Positions 12,525 to 24,159 of a DNA stretch of 64,000 bases are shown here, in pieces. The stretch spans positions 25,014,001 to 25,078,000 of the forward strand of contig JALIGW010000005.1 in assembly GCA_023053685.1 (NCBI GenBank), written 5' to 3'. Under the pieces are notes generated by a model. It was not told the DNA's origin. It ran no database searches and saw only the letters and a program-made list of their open reading frames with translations. The DNA is from Diadophis punctatus similis. Taxonomy: Eukaryota; Chordata; Lepidosauria; Squamata; Dipsadidae. The position numbers and the translations under genes were made by a program. Each line of letters begins with the position of its first letter. Positions within the stretch are counted from its first letter, which is position 1.

Positions 12525-12968
12525 TGCACATTTACTGACCCCTCACATCCTGGACATAAATTGCTTCAACTCCTACCCTCAAAACGTCGCTATAGAGCAC
12601 TGCACACCAAGACAACTAGACACAAGAACAGTTTTTTCCCGAACGCCATCACTCTGCTAAACAAATAATTCCCTCACCACTGTCAAACTATTCACTAGGC
12701 TGCATTACTACTACTATTAGTTTTTCTCATCGTTCCTATCACCCATCTCCTCCCACTTATGACTGTATGACTGTAATTTGTTGCTTATATCCTTACGATT
12801 TATATTCATATTGATTGTTTCCTGATTGCTTACTTGAACCCTATGACAACCATTCTTGACAAATGTATCTTTTCTTTTATGTACACTGAGAGCATACACA
12901 CCAAAGACAAATTCCTTGTGTGTCCAATCACACTTGGCCAATAAAGAATTCTATTCTATTCTATTCTA
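12525..12968 (+). mobile_element. CR1-L3/Snake1-type LINE 3' end with (ATTCT)n tail
   Basis: It matches in reverse the 3' part of the LINE at 32263-33194, including TCCTATCACCCATCTCCTCC, GTACACTGAGAGCATA and GTGTGTCCAATCACACTTGG, then CCAATAAAGAATTCTATTCT and a pentanucleotide tail. Snake CR1-L3 (Snake1) elements are known for (AATAG)n tails, which this reads as on the other strand. A remnant of the C-terminal RT reading frame lies at its start. Confidence 0.75.
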
Positions 12969-13663
12969 TAGATGCAGCTTAACTTTTTACTTAAGGAATT
13001 ATACATTTTTTCATAGTTTCCTCCTATGTTTCCCCCACAATTCATTTGAGCCTTATTCACTTGTACATATCTTTATATATTTTATCTTTCTATTAATGAG
13101 TTTTCCAAAGAGATTTTCCAGCTGTTGTTCCCAGTCATCACTGTAGATCTATGTCTATTTATGTAAATTATTTTGGTACGGGGTTCATGCAAAACAATTT
13201 ATCTTTGCTTGTAGCCATCATGAGGGCTTAACATGTGATTTTTTTCCAGGTTCTGTTTATGTTAACTGTAGACAACTTGGGCTGGTTGATATTCTGTTTC
13301 AAGGTTGCTGACATGGACATGCAAACTCAGTACACAGAAACAGAAATATTTACTACAACTTAGGCAAATAAAGCATAGAAGAATGTGATTCAGGCCTAGC
13401 AAGAATGCTTTCCTTAAGAGAGCCAAGGAACAATAGAGTAGTTCAAATACAGTTTCAAAAGTCACAGGATGCCAAATCATATAGTCAGCCAGTCCAAAAG
13501 TTTAGAATCACAAATAAGAATTTTGAACAAAACTCACAAGAATTCAAAAAGTCATATTCAGCAATGAAGGAAAGCAAAGGAAATATCTAAACCTACCTGC
13601 AGTTAGCTGGCTACAATTACTTATGGGTCAGCCTTAACTTAGCAAGAAGCCTCATTGAAGAAA
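12969..13663. other. No gene or repeat recognised
   Basis: Non-coding between the LINE tail and the next SINE. Confidence 0.5.
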
Positions 13664-13908
13664 GAGCTGTGGTGATGCAATGGTTAGAATACAGCATTGC
13701 AGGCTAATTCTGCTGACTTCCGACTGCCAGCATTTTGGAGTTTGATCCTGACTGACTCAAGATTGACTTAATCTTCCATACTCCCAAGGTTGGTAACATG
13801 AGGACCCAGATTGTTGGGGGCAATATGCTGACTCTATAAACCGCTTAAAGAGGGCTGTAAAGCACTGAAGCGGTATATAAGTCTAAGTGCTATTGCTAAT
13901 ACTATTGT
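13664..13908 (+). mobile_element. tRNA-derived squamate SINE
   Basis: It begins GAGCTGTGGTGATGCAATGG, and has GAGGACCCAGATTGTTGGGG, GAGGGCTGTAAAGCACTGAA and GCGGTATATAAGTCTAAGTG, ending in a TATTGCTAA tail. Same family as the 5309-5541 copy. Confidence 0.85.
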
Positions 13909-16900
13909 ATTGTATACTATGCCTACACTTGAGGCTTGAAGGGTTGTGCCTCTAATCAGATTGCTCTTGCTGGTTAATCAGCTTCAATTGAATCCTGGTT
14001 TACTGATTCCTGAGGATAACAGATCAGTGGGAATAACATCATAAGATTCAAGGGAAGACTCAAGAATGTAAGGTTCATTTTTGGGTCAAGGGGGTCTAAA
14101 CCCTAATCCAATTTGCTTAGGATTTCTAGGGAGACCGAATGGAAAGCCAAGTGGTCCACTAGGAATAAAGAAGTTTTCTAAATTGAAATACGAGGTTCAT
14201 TTTTGGGCCAGACCTCACGAGGGCGTAACCCTTCATTTTCCTTTCAAATCGGGTTATGGTTAGGATTTTTGTAATGCATTATTATTTATCCTTTTTAGCT
14301 CCCAGCATCATACTACCACAATTTACCTTGTTGATTTACTTCCAAAAATAAGCTTTGAGTTGTAGCCAATTGCCATTCTTCAATTGCCTACAATTGAAAT
14401 TGCTTGAGGTCTATGTGATGTGGGAGCCTTCAGACATTCTTTTGATTGGATGCTGGTATTGGGCAAGATGCTAAGTCATCTTCCTCTTAAAAAATTAATG
14501 TCACCCAGGCACCTGGCATTTGACCACAGAGGTAGCCAAGGAAGGTTGACCAACTTGAAGTATTGCATGTGTGAATTATTTGCATACATGCTTTTTTTCC
14601 TGAAATAAAATATATTTATTGAGGAAGTTGCTGTAAACAATAAGTAGAGACAAGGGGGAATGCAATGGCTCAGCGGTTAAAGATGTTGAACTGAGCAAGG
14701 TACTGAGCAAGGGGGCTTTTTATGTAGCATTGCACTAGTACACTTCATTGAGTGTATTGAGCGGATGTCTTTATGCCAATTCACTTCAATAATGAAATTA
14801 TCTAGATTATAATTCAATCTGCATTTTTAATAAATTATTTTAACTTCCATTTTTATATAGTTATATATAAACAGTTTAAAGTTCTGTTGTTTTCTAAATT
14901 ACACATCTTAGAATAAAAATTAATATAGTTGACAAAAAATTAAATTGATTTTTTTTGTTGCATTAAAAAAGTTTGAGGCAGAAATGGGATAGAGAGGTTG
15001 TGACACAAGAGAGAAACAAAACATACGCAAAGTTTTTATGGATTAGATAGAAGCAAATTGAACTAGCCATCCCTATTTCATTATTTTAGTATTCTGTCTT
15101 GGTAGTATCCAGAATACAGTTGCTGGTAGATGTATGACTTCTCTTTCTCAATGACTTTACTTATCTCGCTGCTAATGCATGTAGAAAAGATACATTTTTC
15201 AACGAGGAAGTAAAAGGGGATGCCAGATCCCTGCCAGAATGCTGCAATTCCAAAGGGGAGGGTGGATGCTTCTTGGGGTTGAATGCTTTGAATGCTTTCA
15301 CTTTTACTGTAACAGCATGGGAATTAGAGAGGGGGACTGGGCTGTCAGGATGGGCTTTCTCTCAGCCGGTTCCATCCTGTTACCCAAGGTTGCGGCATCC
15401 TGAGGATGACCTGCTACCACCATCCCACCTCAGAGTTCTCATAACACCTTTGCGGCATCGTATTGGCTACTGGTGGACATGCAGCACTGGGTGGGAGTTG
15501 AACAGGGGAAATTAGCTTAATGCTTCGTGCAGGAATTTTCAGACTCCGCCTGACTTCTCTGCAATCACTTCTCCCAGTAAAAGTTCCTTTTAAAATACCA
15601 TTTGTTTCAAGAGTCAGCTTTCCTGAGAAGATAGCTGAGGCAGGTCATTACAGGGGAAGACATGTCTGTTCTAAGTGACAACATTTTTAGGATTCTTGAA
15701 GTTTTATGAACAGCTTTTAGCTTAATGTTCCTGCAATTCAGTTTTGTTAAATCAAATTTGAATGATTTTATGATGAAAGTATTCTCTATAAATGTATTTT
15801 CTGTAACCATTCACTAACTATTACTCCACACAATTTTAGCAGTTCAAAGAACCCTCACTAAATAATGTACAATTTTTGTCTGACACAATCTACAATTTGG
15901 GGATAGCTCATGTTGGTCTATATAATTAAATGTATAAACAACTTCAGATGGAATTTAACAATAGCATTCAAGTAAATATAATATTATCTCCATTCTGTTG
16001 GGTTTTATCTTTTAGCATTGATCCATTCATTATAAAAGGAATGACAAAATATGTTCTCAGATAATATACTGTATGTTTAAATTTTGCATTCTCCTCTTTG
16101 AAGCAATTTTGCTACATTAATTTTATTACTTTTAAGTTATTGGGAAAGGGGACTTAAATTTTAAAATACTCCTTTGTAGTCAGTCAGTTGAATTATATTT
16201 CAGTCAGTGACTAGCATATAACAGAAGTCAAACAACAATAAAAAGAAGAGAAAATTGTCAGAAAACACCAGCTCACATACCAGCTGGATACAAATATAAA
16301 ACATAATAAAAGAATAATACCAAATTATTGCTAAGTTATCAATGTCATTGAAAAATTGGACTATGACTCTAACAAAAACCTAAACATTGAAAATATATTA
16401 CATTAATGACACTAACATTTTGAATTTAAAACTGCTGCATATGGGGAAGAGAGAAGCATAAATCCCATTGACGGTACATTATACAACAATCCTTTATTCT
16501 ATCTCTTTTGGTCAGCATGTGACAACAGCCAAAGGGGTGTCAGCTCCCAGATAATGCTGGAAATGACCACAGGAATCCAACTTGAAGAATTTGCATGTTG
16601 AAGGAATTATGATGCCTGCATGAGGGTTAGATAAATCAAGCTCTAGATTCTCTATAAAGCCCTCAGTATAGTAATATATGGGCAATGGATTGTGGTGTCT
16701 ATGGACATGGACATTGTATCGTGTTTTCCTTCATCTGCTGTCTAGTATCGCCAACAACAGGACATTAATCCAAAGTAATGTTAGAAACCTTAGTTTGGAA
16801 ACAGGGATAGAATTTAAATATCTTTCAGGTCTATTAAATATTTAAAAATATATATGTTTGAACAGATGAAATTGGTATAATTGTATATCTATGCAAAATA

Positions 16901-16931
16901 CATACATACTCTATCCAAAACATACTCTATC
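13909..16931. other. Mostly unrecognised; short repeats and one GC-richer block
   Basis: The block AGGTTCATTTTTGGG occurs twice about 120 bp apart (near 14070 and 14191). A GGCTCAGCGGTTAAAGATGT fragment near 14665 resembles the head of a Sauria-type SINE. A GC-richer block at about 15195-15600 is unexplained. The rest is AT-rich and plain. Confidence 0.45.
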
Positions 16932-17170
16932 AATATAGCAATAGTACTTAGACTCACATACTGCTTTACAATGTTTACAGCCCTCTCTAAGGTTTTTACA
17001 TGGTCAGCATATATTGCTCCCAATATATCCTCATTTTACCCACCTCGGAAGGATGGAAGGCTGAGTCAACCTTGAGCTTGGTGAGATTTGAACTGCTAAA
17101 TTGCAGGCAGCCGGCAGGCAGAAGAAGTAGCCTGAAGTACAGCACTCTAACCACTGCGCCATCGTGGCTC
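16932..17170 (-). mobile_element. tRNA-derived squamate SINE
   Basis: In reverse it has the family's GAGCCACGATGGCGCAGTGG head, AAGGTTGACTCAGCCTTCCA and a CTATTGCTATATTG tail. It is followed by CCTATCCTATCC simple sequence. Confidence 0.85.
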
Positions 17171-18212
17171 CTATCCCATCCTATCCTATCCAAGATATTC
17201 TTTTGGACTGCTCATATCCTGGAGATAGAACATTTTCCTAGGATAATTCATAAAAATACAGTGTAGACAAAGCTTCCATCTGGCACTGAATCTGTCTGCT
17301 AGTGACAGGATTTAGACTATATAGTTTTCAGATTGTTATAGGACCCTAGCTTTGCATCAGATAGGATATTGGTTAGGATCTTGGAGCACATTTTAGTGTA
17401 GCTGGGATAAATAGTTTAGTGTATAGTTTAGTGTAGCTGGGATAAATAAGGTAGTCCTTGATTGATAGAAAGTTCAAATTGCCAAAGTTGGTTTATATAG
17501 CATTCTGAGCTATATAGTCTAGATGAAATTTCTAGCCCCCTCAAAATGTGAGAGGTAGAAGAAAATTGAGGATTGTTCTACACAAGAATCTATATCAAAC
17601 AGTAGTGCTGCATACACAATAAATTGCCATGGGCGAATAGGTGGCAATATAAATTCAATAAATAAATAAATAAACAATCCTGCCAAACTCCTCTCACTGA
17701 AGCAATTGCATTATTTAAGTGACCTTGTGGGATAAATTGGATCTTTAAGTGGAAGTTTTCATGAAGCTTATATACAACAGTAATAGCCATCTGTCATAGA
17801 ATTGATAAGTTTATCCTATAGCCTAACTCTTGATGTTGAACAAAGAAAAAACTAAAATCAATAAAAGCAGCACATACAGTGAATTGTGCTTTGCCATGTA
17901 CTTAGCCATGTAGTTTTCTGCCAGATGCTGTAAGATAAAAGCATGATTAAGGGAAAGTGATCAGTTTCCAGATTGTTTCTCTGTGAGGATTTATTTTGTT
18001 TCTAAGCCACTCTTAACAATTTTGCATTTAAATGTTTTCCATACAATTTGCTGATAATACATAGTAAAGTAATTGGGTAGTAATTAGCTAGTAAGTTCCT
18101 TTTCATTTGTTTTATTGGTGGGAACTATATCTTAGTCCTTGGGGACCATCGTAGAGCAATCAGACCAGATTCCATCATTCTATGACATTTTTAATGATGT
18201 CTGCTGTTAAAT
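17171..18212. other. No gene recognised; small direct duplications
   Basis: A TAGCTGGGATAAATA block is duplicated within 17399-17450. A short (AAAT)n run lies near 17648-17674. Otherwise nothing is recognised. Confidence 0.5.
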
Positions 18213-18480
18213 TTATTTATTTATACCCCATCTTTGTTATTATTTTTACAAATAAGTCAAGGTGGCAAACATCCAATATATATTCCTTTCCCTCCTATTT
18301 TTTCCACAACAACAACCCTGTGAGTTGTGTTAGGCTGTGAGAGAGTAACCCTAGTTGAGTAAGGTGGGACTTGAACTCATGGTCTACAAGTTGAACTTGT
18401 AGACCATGAGTTCAAGTCCCACCTTACTCAACTAGGGTTAACCATAGACCAAACCATAGACCAAACTGTCGCTCTAATCA
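18213..18480 (-). mobile_element. MIR-like CORE-SINE interrupted by an inverted repeat
   Basis: The left part has ATTTATTTATTTATACCCCA, CAAGGTGGCAAACATCC, CAACAACAACCCTGTGAG and GAGAGAGTAACC; the far end TAGACCAAACTGTCGCTC matches the end of the family. Between them sits the perfect inverted repeat 18346-18440. Confidence 0.55.
18346..18440. repeat. Perfect 47-bp inverted repeat with 1-nt spacer
   Basis: Arms 18346-18392 and 18394-18440 are exactly complementary around a single G. The left arm is SINE sequence and the right arm is its mirror, so this is an inverted duplication rather than a transposon end. Confidence 0.95.
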
Positions 18481-19639
18481 GTAATTTAATCATTTTTGGC
18501 TTATATTGGGTTCATTTCTAAGCACATTAGGGAAATTCTAATAGGAATTTGTATGCATCATATAAAAGAGGTGATAAATGTTATTTATATATTATCCATA
18601 TTTTGCTTCAGCAGTTGAAAATAAAACAACATACTTTAAAATAAGAGATTTTCATACCTGTTTAGAAGTAATATATATTAATATTTACATAATATCTAGA
18701 ATGACAGAGAAAAATTGTGCAGGTTTTTTTCTGGAAAAAAACCCCTTCTTGTATTAGAAGTATACATTGTTTTATACCAAGTTATAGTCTTTGTCAATTT
18801 ATCAGTAGCTCTACAAAGTCTTAGACGGGAATAAAGCATCATATATATATTGGTAATTTACACTTGATTTCAAAAAAGTGTTCATCCATTAAATTAGGGT
18901 TCCTTTCCTCAGTTTTATCCAGAATAAAAAATAACCACTATGTCCCTAGTAACTGGATATGCAGTAATATTTCAAATATGAAAAGTATCAAAAAGTAGGA
19001 AACATGAAGTTTTGACTGTGAGTCACAGTTTTCTTTCATCGTTAGCTACTGAGAATATGATCTCTTGTGTAAAAAAATCATAAATCAAGTCTGAAATCCA
19101 CAGGTTGTCCCTTTGGAAAATTAAATTCTTCACCTGTACCAATATTTCTTAACCAGCTTATTGCTTTATATTTTTCAGAATCTAAAGAACCAAGTATTTA
19201 TTTTCTTTTTAGGGTGTATTGTGTACTCTCATGGAAGTTGTAGGAAAAGACTAAGCCCAGTTTCCATTGCATGCTATATTTCATTTTGTGCCAAAATGTT
19301 CTTTTGTTGTGGAGACATTTAGATATGAAACTTTTAATTGCAGTCATGAATTGTTCAGGACAGGAAAGGGTTTTTCTTTTGATCGGCAGTTATTTTCACA
19401 GTAGTCTAGGGTAGTTTTTGCAGTGGCTCTACAAAGTAAGTTAACATTACCGTATCCGAACAGGTTGGTCAGATAGATAGTAAATTACTGAGTTACTGAC
19501 TATTTCATAAATCTGATAAGATTTGAAATAATAAATATCTTGCTCATACCTTAGTGCTGTTACCTTTGGCTGTTTAAGTTTTCAGGGTTTTTTTCTGCAC
19601 TATTACTTAAAGAGTTAAGAAACCTGGTATCCTCCAGAT
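18481..19639. other. No gene or repeat recognised
   Basis: AT-rich non-coding DNA. Confidence 0.5.
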
Positions 19640-19873
19640 CAGGGGTGAAATGCTACCAATTCGGCCCAGTTTGGGCATACCGGTAGTGGCGGCCGCCGGT
19701 GGTTTGGAGAACTGGTAGCGGCGGCAGCGCAAGGCTCCATCCACCCGCCCGGACGTCGCCATTTTCTTTTTTTAAAACCCTCTGCGCAAGTGCAAAGCCT
19801 TCTGCATATGCGCAGAGGGTGAAAAAATGTGCACTTCCGAACCGGTAGGGAAGGTAAATAGATTTCACCACTG
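19640..19873 (+). mobile_element. hAT MITE, 234 bp, 8-bp target duplication
   Basis: It starts CAGGGGTGAAATGCTACC, ends GATTTCACCACTG, and is flanked by exact CTCCAGAT copies (19632-19639 and 19874-19881). The interior is GC-rich, with GCGCAAGTGC, ATGCGCAGAGG and two CGGTAG sites. The strand is arbitrary. Confidence 0.85.
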
Positions 19874-19881
19874 CTCCAGAT

Positions 19882-21019
19882 GTTTGTACAGTTTGTAATC
19901 CTTGATTATTAGGCATTGTTCTAATGCTTACAAAAGCATTAGACATCACTGTCCAATCTAGAATTACCATATTTCCTGCTCTATTAGTTTTTGTTGAAAC
20001 TAGTTAAATAATATTTTCATTAATGTTATTAGATCTAAACTGTACATGAAGTACATGTTGCACATTGTTCTCAGTCAATCCAAAAATGTGAAAAACCTGT
20101 ATCAGATCTTGGAAGACCATAATTGGGATTTTATAGTACAATTGTTTTCAAACTTTTAAAAATGTCTGATTTTAAATCATTATTTCCTATTGTATTTTAA
20201 AATCTAATTTTATAATTAGCCCTGCTGCCCAACAGCCTCAATTCAGGAAAGACAAATCTTTCATTAATCAGAAGGCAATTTATTTTCTCCTAAGATCAGA
20301 TCCTCAACTGGAGAGCACCTGTTCTTGGTACTCTTTGAAAATCATTGAGTTGTAAGGTAGCATTCTTGCTTGGAATCTTTATCTGGTATATGATGTGGCT
20401 TTATATAACGCACTAGCAAAAATAACTGGTCTAGCCACAGTGGTTCATCTTTAATTATCTCTTTATCATGCAGAGAGTAAATCAAATATACATTTTCATT
20501 GAATTAAAGCTTGATGAACACTCATGTGTGGTGAACTGCATTAACATTAAACTTTTTGTTGAATACTGTAGTTTAAAATTTTGTAAATCCAGTTTTAGAT
20601 TATCCCATGTTACTATCCCATAACTGTGATTTTCTATGTTTAATATAATTCATTGAAGTGTTATGCAAGCAGAGCAGGTTTATGAAATAGCAGTGTGAAA
20701 TGGAAAAAAGATTTTGCTTTTAATGCATAGCAAAACACTGCATTAAACATGAAATTTTATATTGTCAACTAATTCTGGTAATAAATTAATTATTTGCTTC
20801 AAGTAGTTCTGGGAGTTTTCCTCAAAGATTATTCCTTTGGAGAAGTTTTTCCTCAATAAATCAGATCTCAAAATATTTCAGTTTTCTTCTTGTTTTCTTC
20901 CTTTAATAATTTCCTTGTCTGTATTTACTTTACGTATCCTGCTGTGGCAACTGTATTCAGTGGGAAATGTATCATGATTTACACCTGTCTGTCACAACAT
21001 GAAGGAATGATGTGTTAAT
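19882..21019. other. No gene or repeat recognised
   Basis: AT-rich non-coding DNA. Confidence 0.5.
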
Positions 21020-21215
21020 TTGCACTTCTCCATTGACTTTGCTTGTTGGAAGCTACTCGAAAGTCACAAATGATAATTACATGTCCTAGGATGCTACAAC
21101 CATCATAAATAAATGCCATTTGCCAAGTCACTATTGATCACATGATCATGGAGGTGCTGCAATGGTTGTAAGTGCAAGTATCAGTTGTATGTAACCTTTT
21201 TCAGTGGAACAGTAT
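21020..21215 (+). mobile_element. TA-flanked MITE, internal fragment
   Basis: It has TCCATTGACTTTGCTTGTTG, GATGCTACAACCATCATAAA, TTGATCACATGATCATGG and GGTTGTAAGTGC in the family order. Both terminal repeats are missing. Confidence 0.6.
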
Positions 21216-21334
21216 TTGCCTTGGTTTTTTGACATTGATGTATAACTTGCAATCATTAGTCTATTTCCCTCTTCATTACAATTGCCTTGGTTTTGATACA
21301 TTAATTTTCAGAACAATACTCATGTCTCATTTTT

Positions 21335-21480
21335 TTTGTTAGATCTATATCCTGCTTTTCTTCGGTGAGTTTAAAATATATTACACTATATCCCTTAGTT
21401 GTTGGTTTGGTGGGTTTTTTTTGTTTACAAAAACAATACTGGGAGTGGGTTGGATTGAGGGATAAGTAATTGGCCTAAAC
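21335..21480 (-). mobile_element. Possible MIR-like SINE fragment
   Basis: Weak match to the MIR-like pattern (ATCCTGCTTTTCTTCGGTGA, GGATAAGTAATTGGCC). Degraded, and possibly chance. Confidence 0.3.
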
Positions 21481-21824
21481 CAGGGGTGTCAAACTTGCGG
21501 CATCATGTGATGTGACGTATCATATAGAGCCGAGGTGGCACAGTGGTTAAAGTGCAGCACTGCAGGCTACTTCAGCTGACTGCTAGTTCAGCAGTTCAGC
21601 TGTTCAAATCTCACCGGCTCAAGGTTGACTCAGCCTTCCATCCTTCTGAGGTCGGTAAAATGAGGACCCAGATTGTTGGGGGTAATATGCTGAACTCTGT
21701 AAACCGCTTAGAGAGGGCTGTAAAGCACTATGAAACGGTATATAAGTCTAAGTACTATTGCTATCATGACTTTTTTCCCCTTCGCTAAACCAGGGGTCGG
21801 CGGGTCGTGAGTTTGACACCCCTG
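21481..21824 (+). mobile_element. hAT MITE with a nested SINE
   Basis: The ends CAGGGGTGTCAAACT and AGTTTGACACCCCTG are exact inverted repeats. The flanks GCCTAAAC and CCTTAAAC are a slightly decayed 8-bp duplication. A complete SINE (21527-21766) splits the element. The same MITE family occurs at 25921-26055. Confidence 0.8.
21527..21766 (+). mobile_element. tRNA-derived squamate SINE, well preserved
   Basis: It begins GAGCCGAGGTGGCACAGTGG (A-box region), has a B-box-like GTTCAAATCTC, and ends with ACGGTATATAAGTCTAAGTA and CTATTGCTATC. It is inserted in the MITE 21481-21824. This is the best copy of the family here. Confidence 0.88.
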
Positions 21825-21832
21825 CCTTAAAC

Positions 21833-22489
21833 TAACTCAGTAAATTACTGTAGAACTAAAAGGAAAGTGGGAGGGGTGTAACACTGCATAAATATACTAA
21901 CTACACACTTACATGCAGACACACTTTTAAACATTACAGCAAGATAATATGGGAGATGGCTAAATGAGTGTAGGAGGATTAAATAAAGCCACAACTGAAA
22001 ATATATTGTTTTAAAGAAAATTAAAGTCTGAAATACCTATGTTTGTAAGAGAACGGAAGAAAGGAATATAAATTCAGAGGAAAGTTAAATGATGGATAAT
22101 CAAGTGAGAATAGACCAAATATAACAAAGGATCAGGATGAAGGAGTAAAAAATCATAAGGTGTACAAAGCAGAATTCTGTCATATACAACAGTATTCAAG
22201 AGAAGAGATTGGATAACAATTACAGCAAAAAGGGACTATAGAATCTAAAAAGGTGTGCAATCACTAATGGTCTGATAGCAAGTATCACTGATTTAGGATA
22301 ATTCTGTTGATCATGTGTCATTGCAATGCATTACATAGACAAATGGCAAAATGTTTTAAATTTTATTGTCACTTTTTCACCTGTAGTATATCCAGTGTTT
22401 TTAGATAAGGTAGCAAATACCAGATGTGCTGTGGCTGATTGTCTTAAAGATACTGGACATGGTCTCTGCTCCGGCAGTTCATGTCCCAG
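21833..22489. other. No gene or repeat recognised
   Basis: A-rich non-coding DNA. Confidence 0.5.
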
Positions 22490-22650
22490 CCCCATGTGAT
22501 GGATTGAGCTCCCATCCCTTGCCTCAGCTTCTGTCCACCTAGCAGTTCAAAAGCATGCTATATGTGAGTAGATAAATAGGTACTACTTTGGTAGGAAATG
22601 TGGCGGCATTTCGTGAGGATTGTCAGACTCCTGCCAGTATTGGACCTTCT
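22490..22650 (+). mobile_element. Sauria-type SINE fragment
   Basis: It shares the order of the 48190 copy: GTGATGGATTGAGCTCCC, CACCTAGCAGTTCAAAAGCA, then GTGAGTAGATAAATAGGTAC and a GGTAGGAAATGTGGCGGCAT block. The 5' head and the BovB-like 3' tail are missing. Confidence 0.65.
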
Positions 22651-23313
22651 TGGATGCAACGCCTAACAGCAAGTGACATCAGTGGTGAGAGAGAGAAGGC
22701 CCTGGATGATAATAACATTCTAATATCATTCATTTGAACTAATAACGGAAGCTAATAGTTGTAATTACAATGCTACTTTTTATTAGTGATATATAATGTA
22801 ATTGTACTTGTTTTAAGTTTATCGGTATGAAATATATAGAACTAATTAATTTTTTTGAAAGTATCCTGTCTTAACAGTGAACTATAAATTGCCATAGGAG
22901 GGTTCTATATGATCTGGAATTTATATAAGTGAATGTGTAACACTGTTTCAGTTCAGCATCCTAATTAGGCAAATCTATAGATGTAGAAATATTGCAAGAA
23001 TTAACAATCTTATGCTAGATATCAGCGAGTTGTGAGAACTTAATGATGTTTTAACAAATTGTAAGGAGAGATGCTTGGACTGTCACCAGAGATGGTACTC
23101 AGGACCCAAAATGTTGCTGATTTCTAATCCAGAAAACTGCATTAATTCATTTGTTTCATTTTTTTCTTTGTTAACAGAAGCTTTTTAATATAATAATTCC
23201 TGAGCATCAAATGTAAAAAAAGTTAGTAGTGGTAATAATGATGCTTTAAATAGTTTGCTCTAAAATACTTTTTTTCTAAAAGAAATTTAAGGCTGATGCT
23301 ATCTCTTATACAT
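22651..23313. other. No gene or repeat recognised
   Basis: AT-rich non-coding DNA. Confidence 0.5.
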
Positions 23314-23470
23314 CAGCGGTGGGTTGCTGCAGGTTTGGCCCGGTTCTTAGAACCAGTAGCGCCAGCGGTAGGAGGCTCCGCCCACCCACCCGGAATGCTT
23401 CTGCGCATGCACAGAAGCGTCGCGAGCATGCGCGTGAACCGGTAGTAAAGGGTTTTAGGACCCACTACTG
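23314..23470 (+). mobile_element. hAT MITE, 157 bp, 8-bp target duplication
   Basis: It starts CAGCGGTGGGTTGCTGC, ends GACCCACTACTG, and is flanked by exact TTATACAT copies (23306-23313 and 23471-23478). The body is GC-rich, with TTCTGCGCATGCACAGAAGC. Same family as 57024-57144. Confidence 0.87.
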
Positions 23471-23774
23471 TTATACATGTATGCAGTTAGTATTCTACAG
23501 CAATTTCAAGTTGACAGAAAGCATTAGTTTTTGGTCTAAAATGTTCTTGAGCTAAGATCAAAGAAAGCTTGAAGTAACAGAAAAGCAATACAGGAATTTT
23601 AAAAGAATAATGCTGTTTTTAACATCTGTTGTCTTACAAAATGTCAGAGCTGACAGAAATTTGGTAGGACTTTTAAAAGAAAATTTCTGAAGCACTCTTT
23701 TAAAAGAATAGTAATTGGTAGTAAACCCAAACTCTCGATGAAATATCCTGAATTTTCATCTATATTATATTTTA

Positions 23775-24158
23775 CAGGTAGTCCTCGACTTATAATCATT
23801 CATTTAGAAACTGTTCAAATGGCATTGAAAAACGTGACTATTGGTCTTTTTAAGACCTCTTAATGCATTTAAGACTTATGTGTCACATGATCAAAATTCG
23901 GGCACTTGGCAGCCAGCATGTGATGCTTTCAGTGTCCTGAGGTCAGGTGATTGCCATTTTTGTCCTTTATAGTTGGCTTTTGAAAAGCAAAGTCAATGGG
24001 GGAAATCAGATTCACTTAACAACTGCATGATTCACTAAACAAATATAGCGATTCGCTTAACAACAATAGCAAAAAGGGTTTTAAAATGTGAGTCACTTTT
24101 CATTGCTTAGCAATGAAAATTCTAGTTCCGGTTGTGATCATAATTGGATGACTACCTA
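23775..24158 (-). mobile_element. TA-flanked MITE, full length
   Basis: It starts CAGGTAGTCCTCGACTTATA and ends GGATGACTACCT, with TA flanks. In reverse the interior has GTTGTTAAGTGAATC-like and TTGACTTTGCTTTTCAAAAG blocks, as in the plus-strand copies. Confidence 0.72.
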
Positions 24159-24159
24159 T

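Noticed and set aside
21527..21600. Possible tRNA gene from A- and B-box-like motifs
   Set aside because: The motifs are the head of a SINE; no cloverleaf with anticodon stem is formed.
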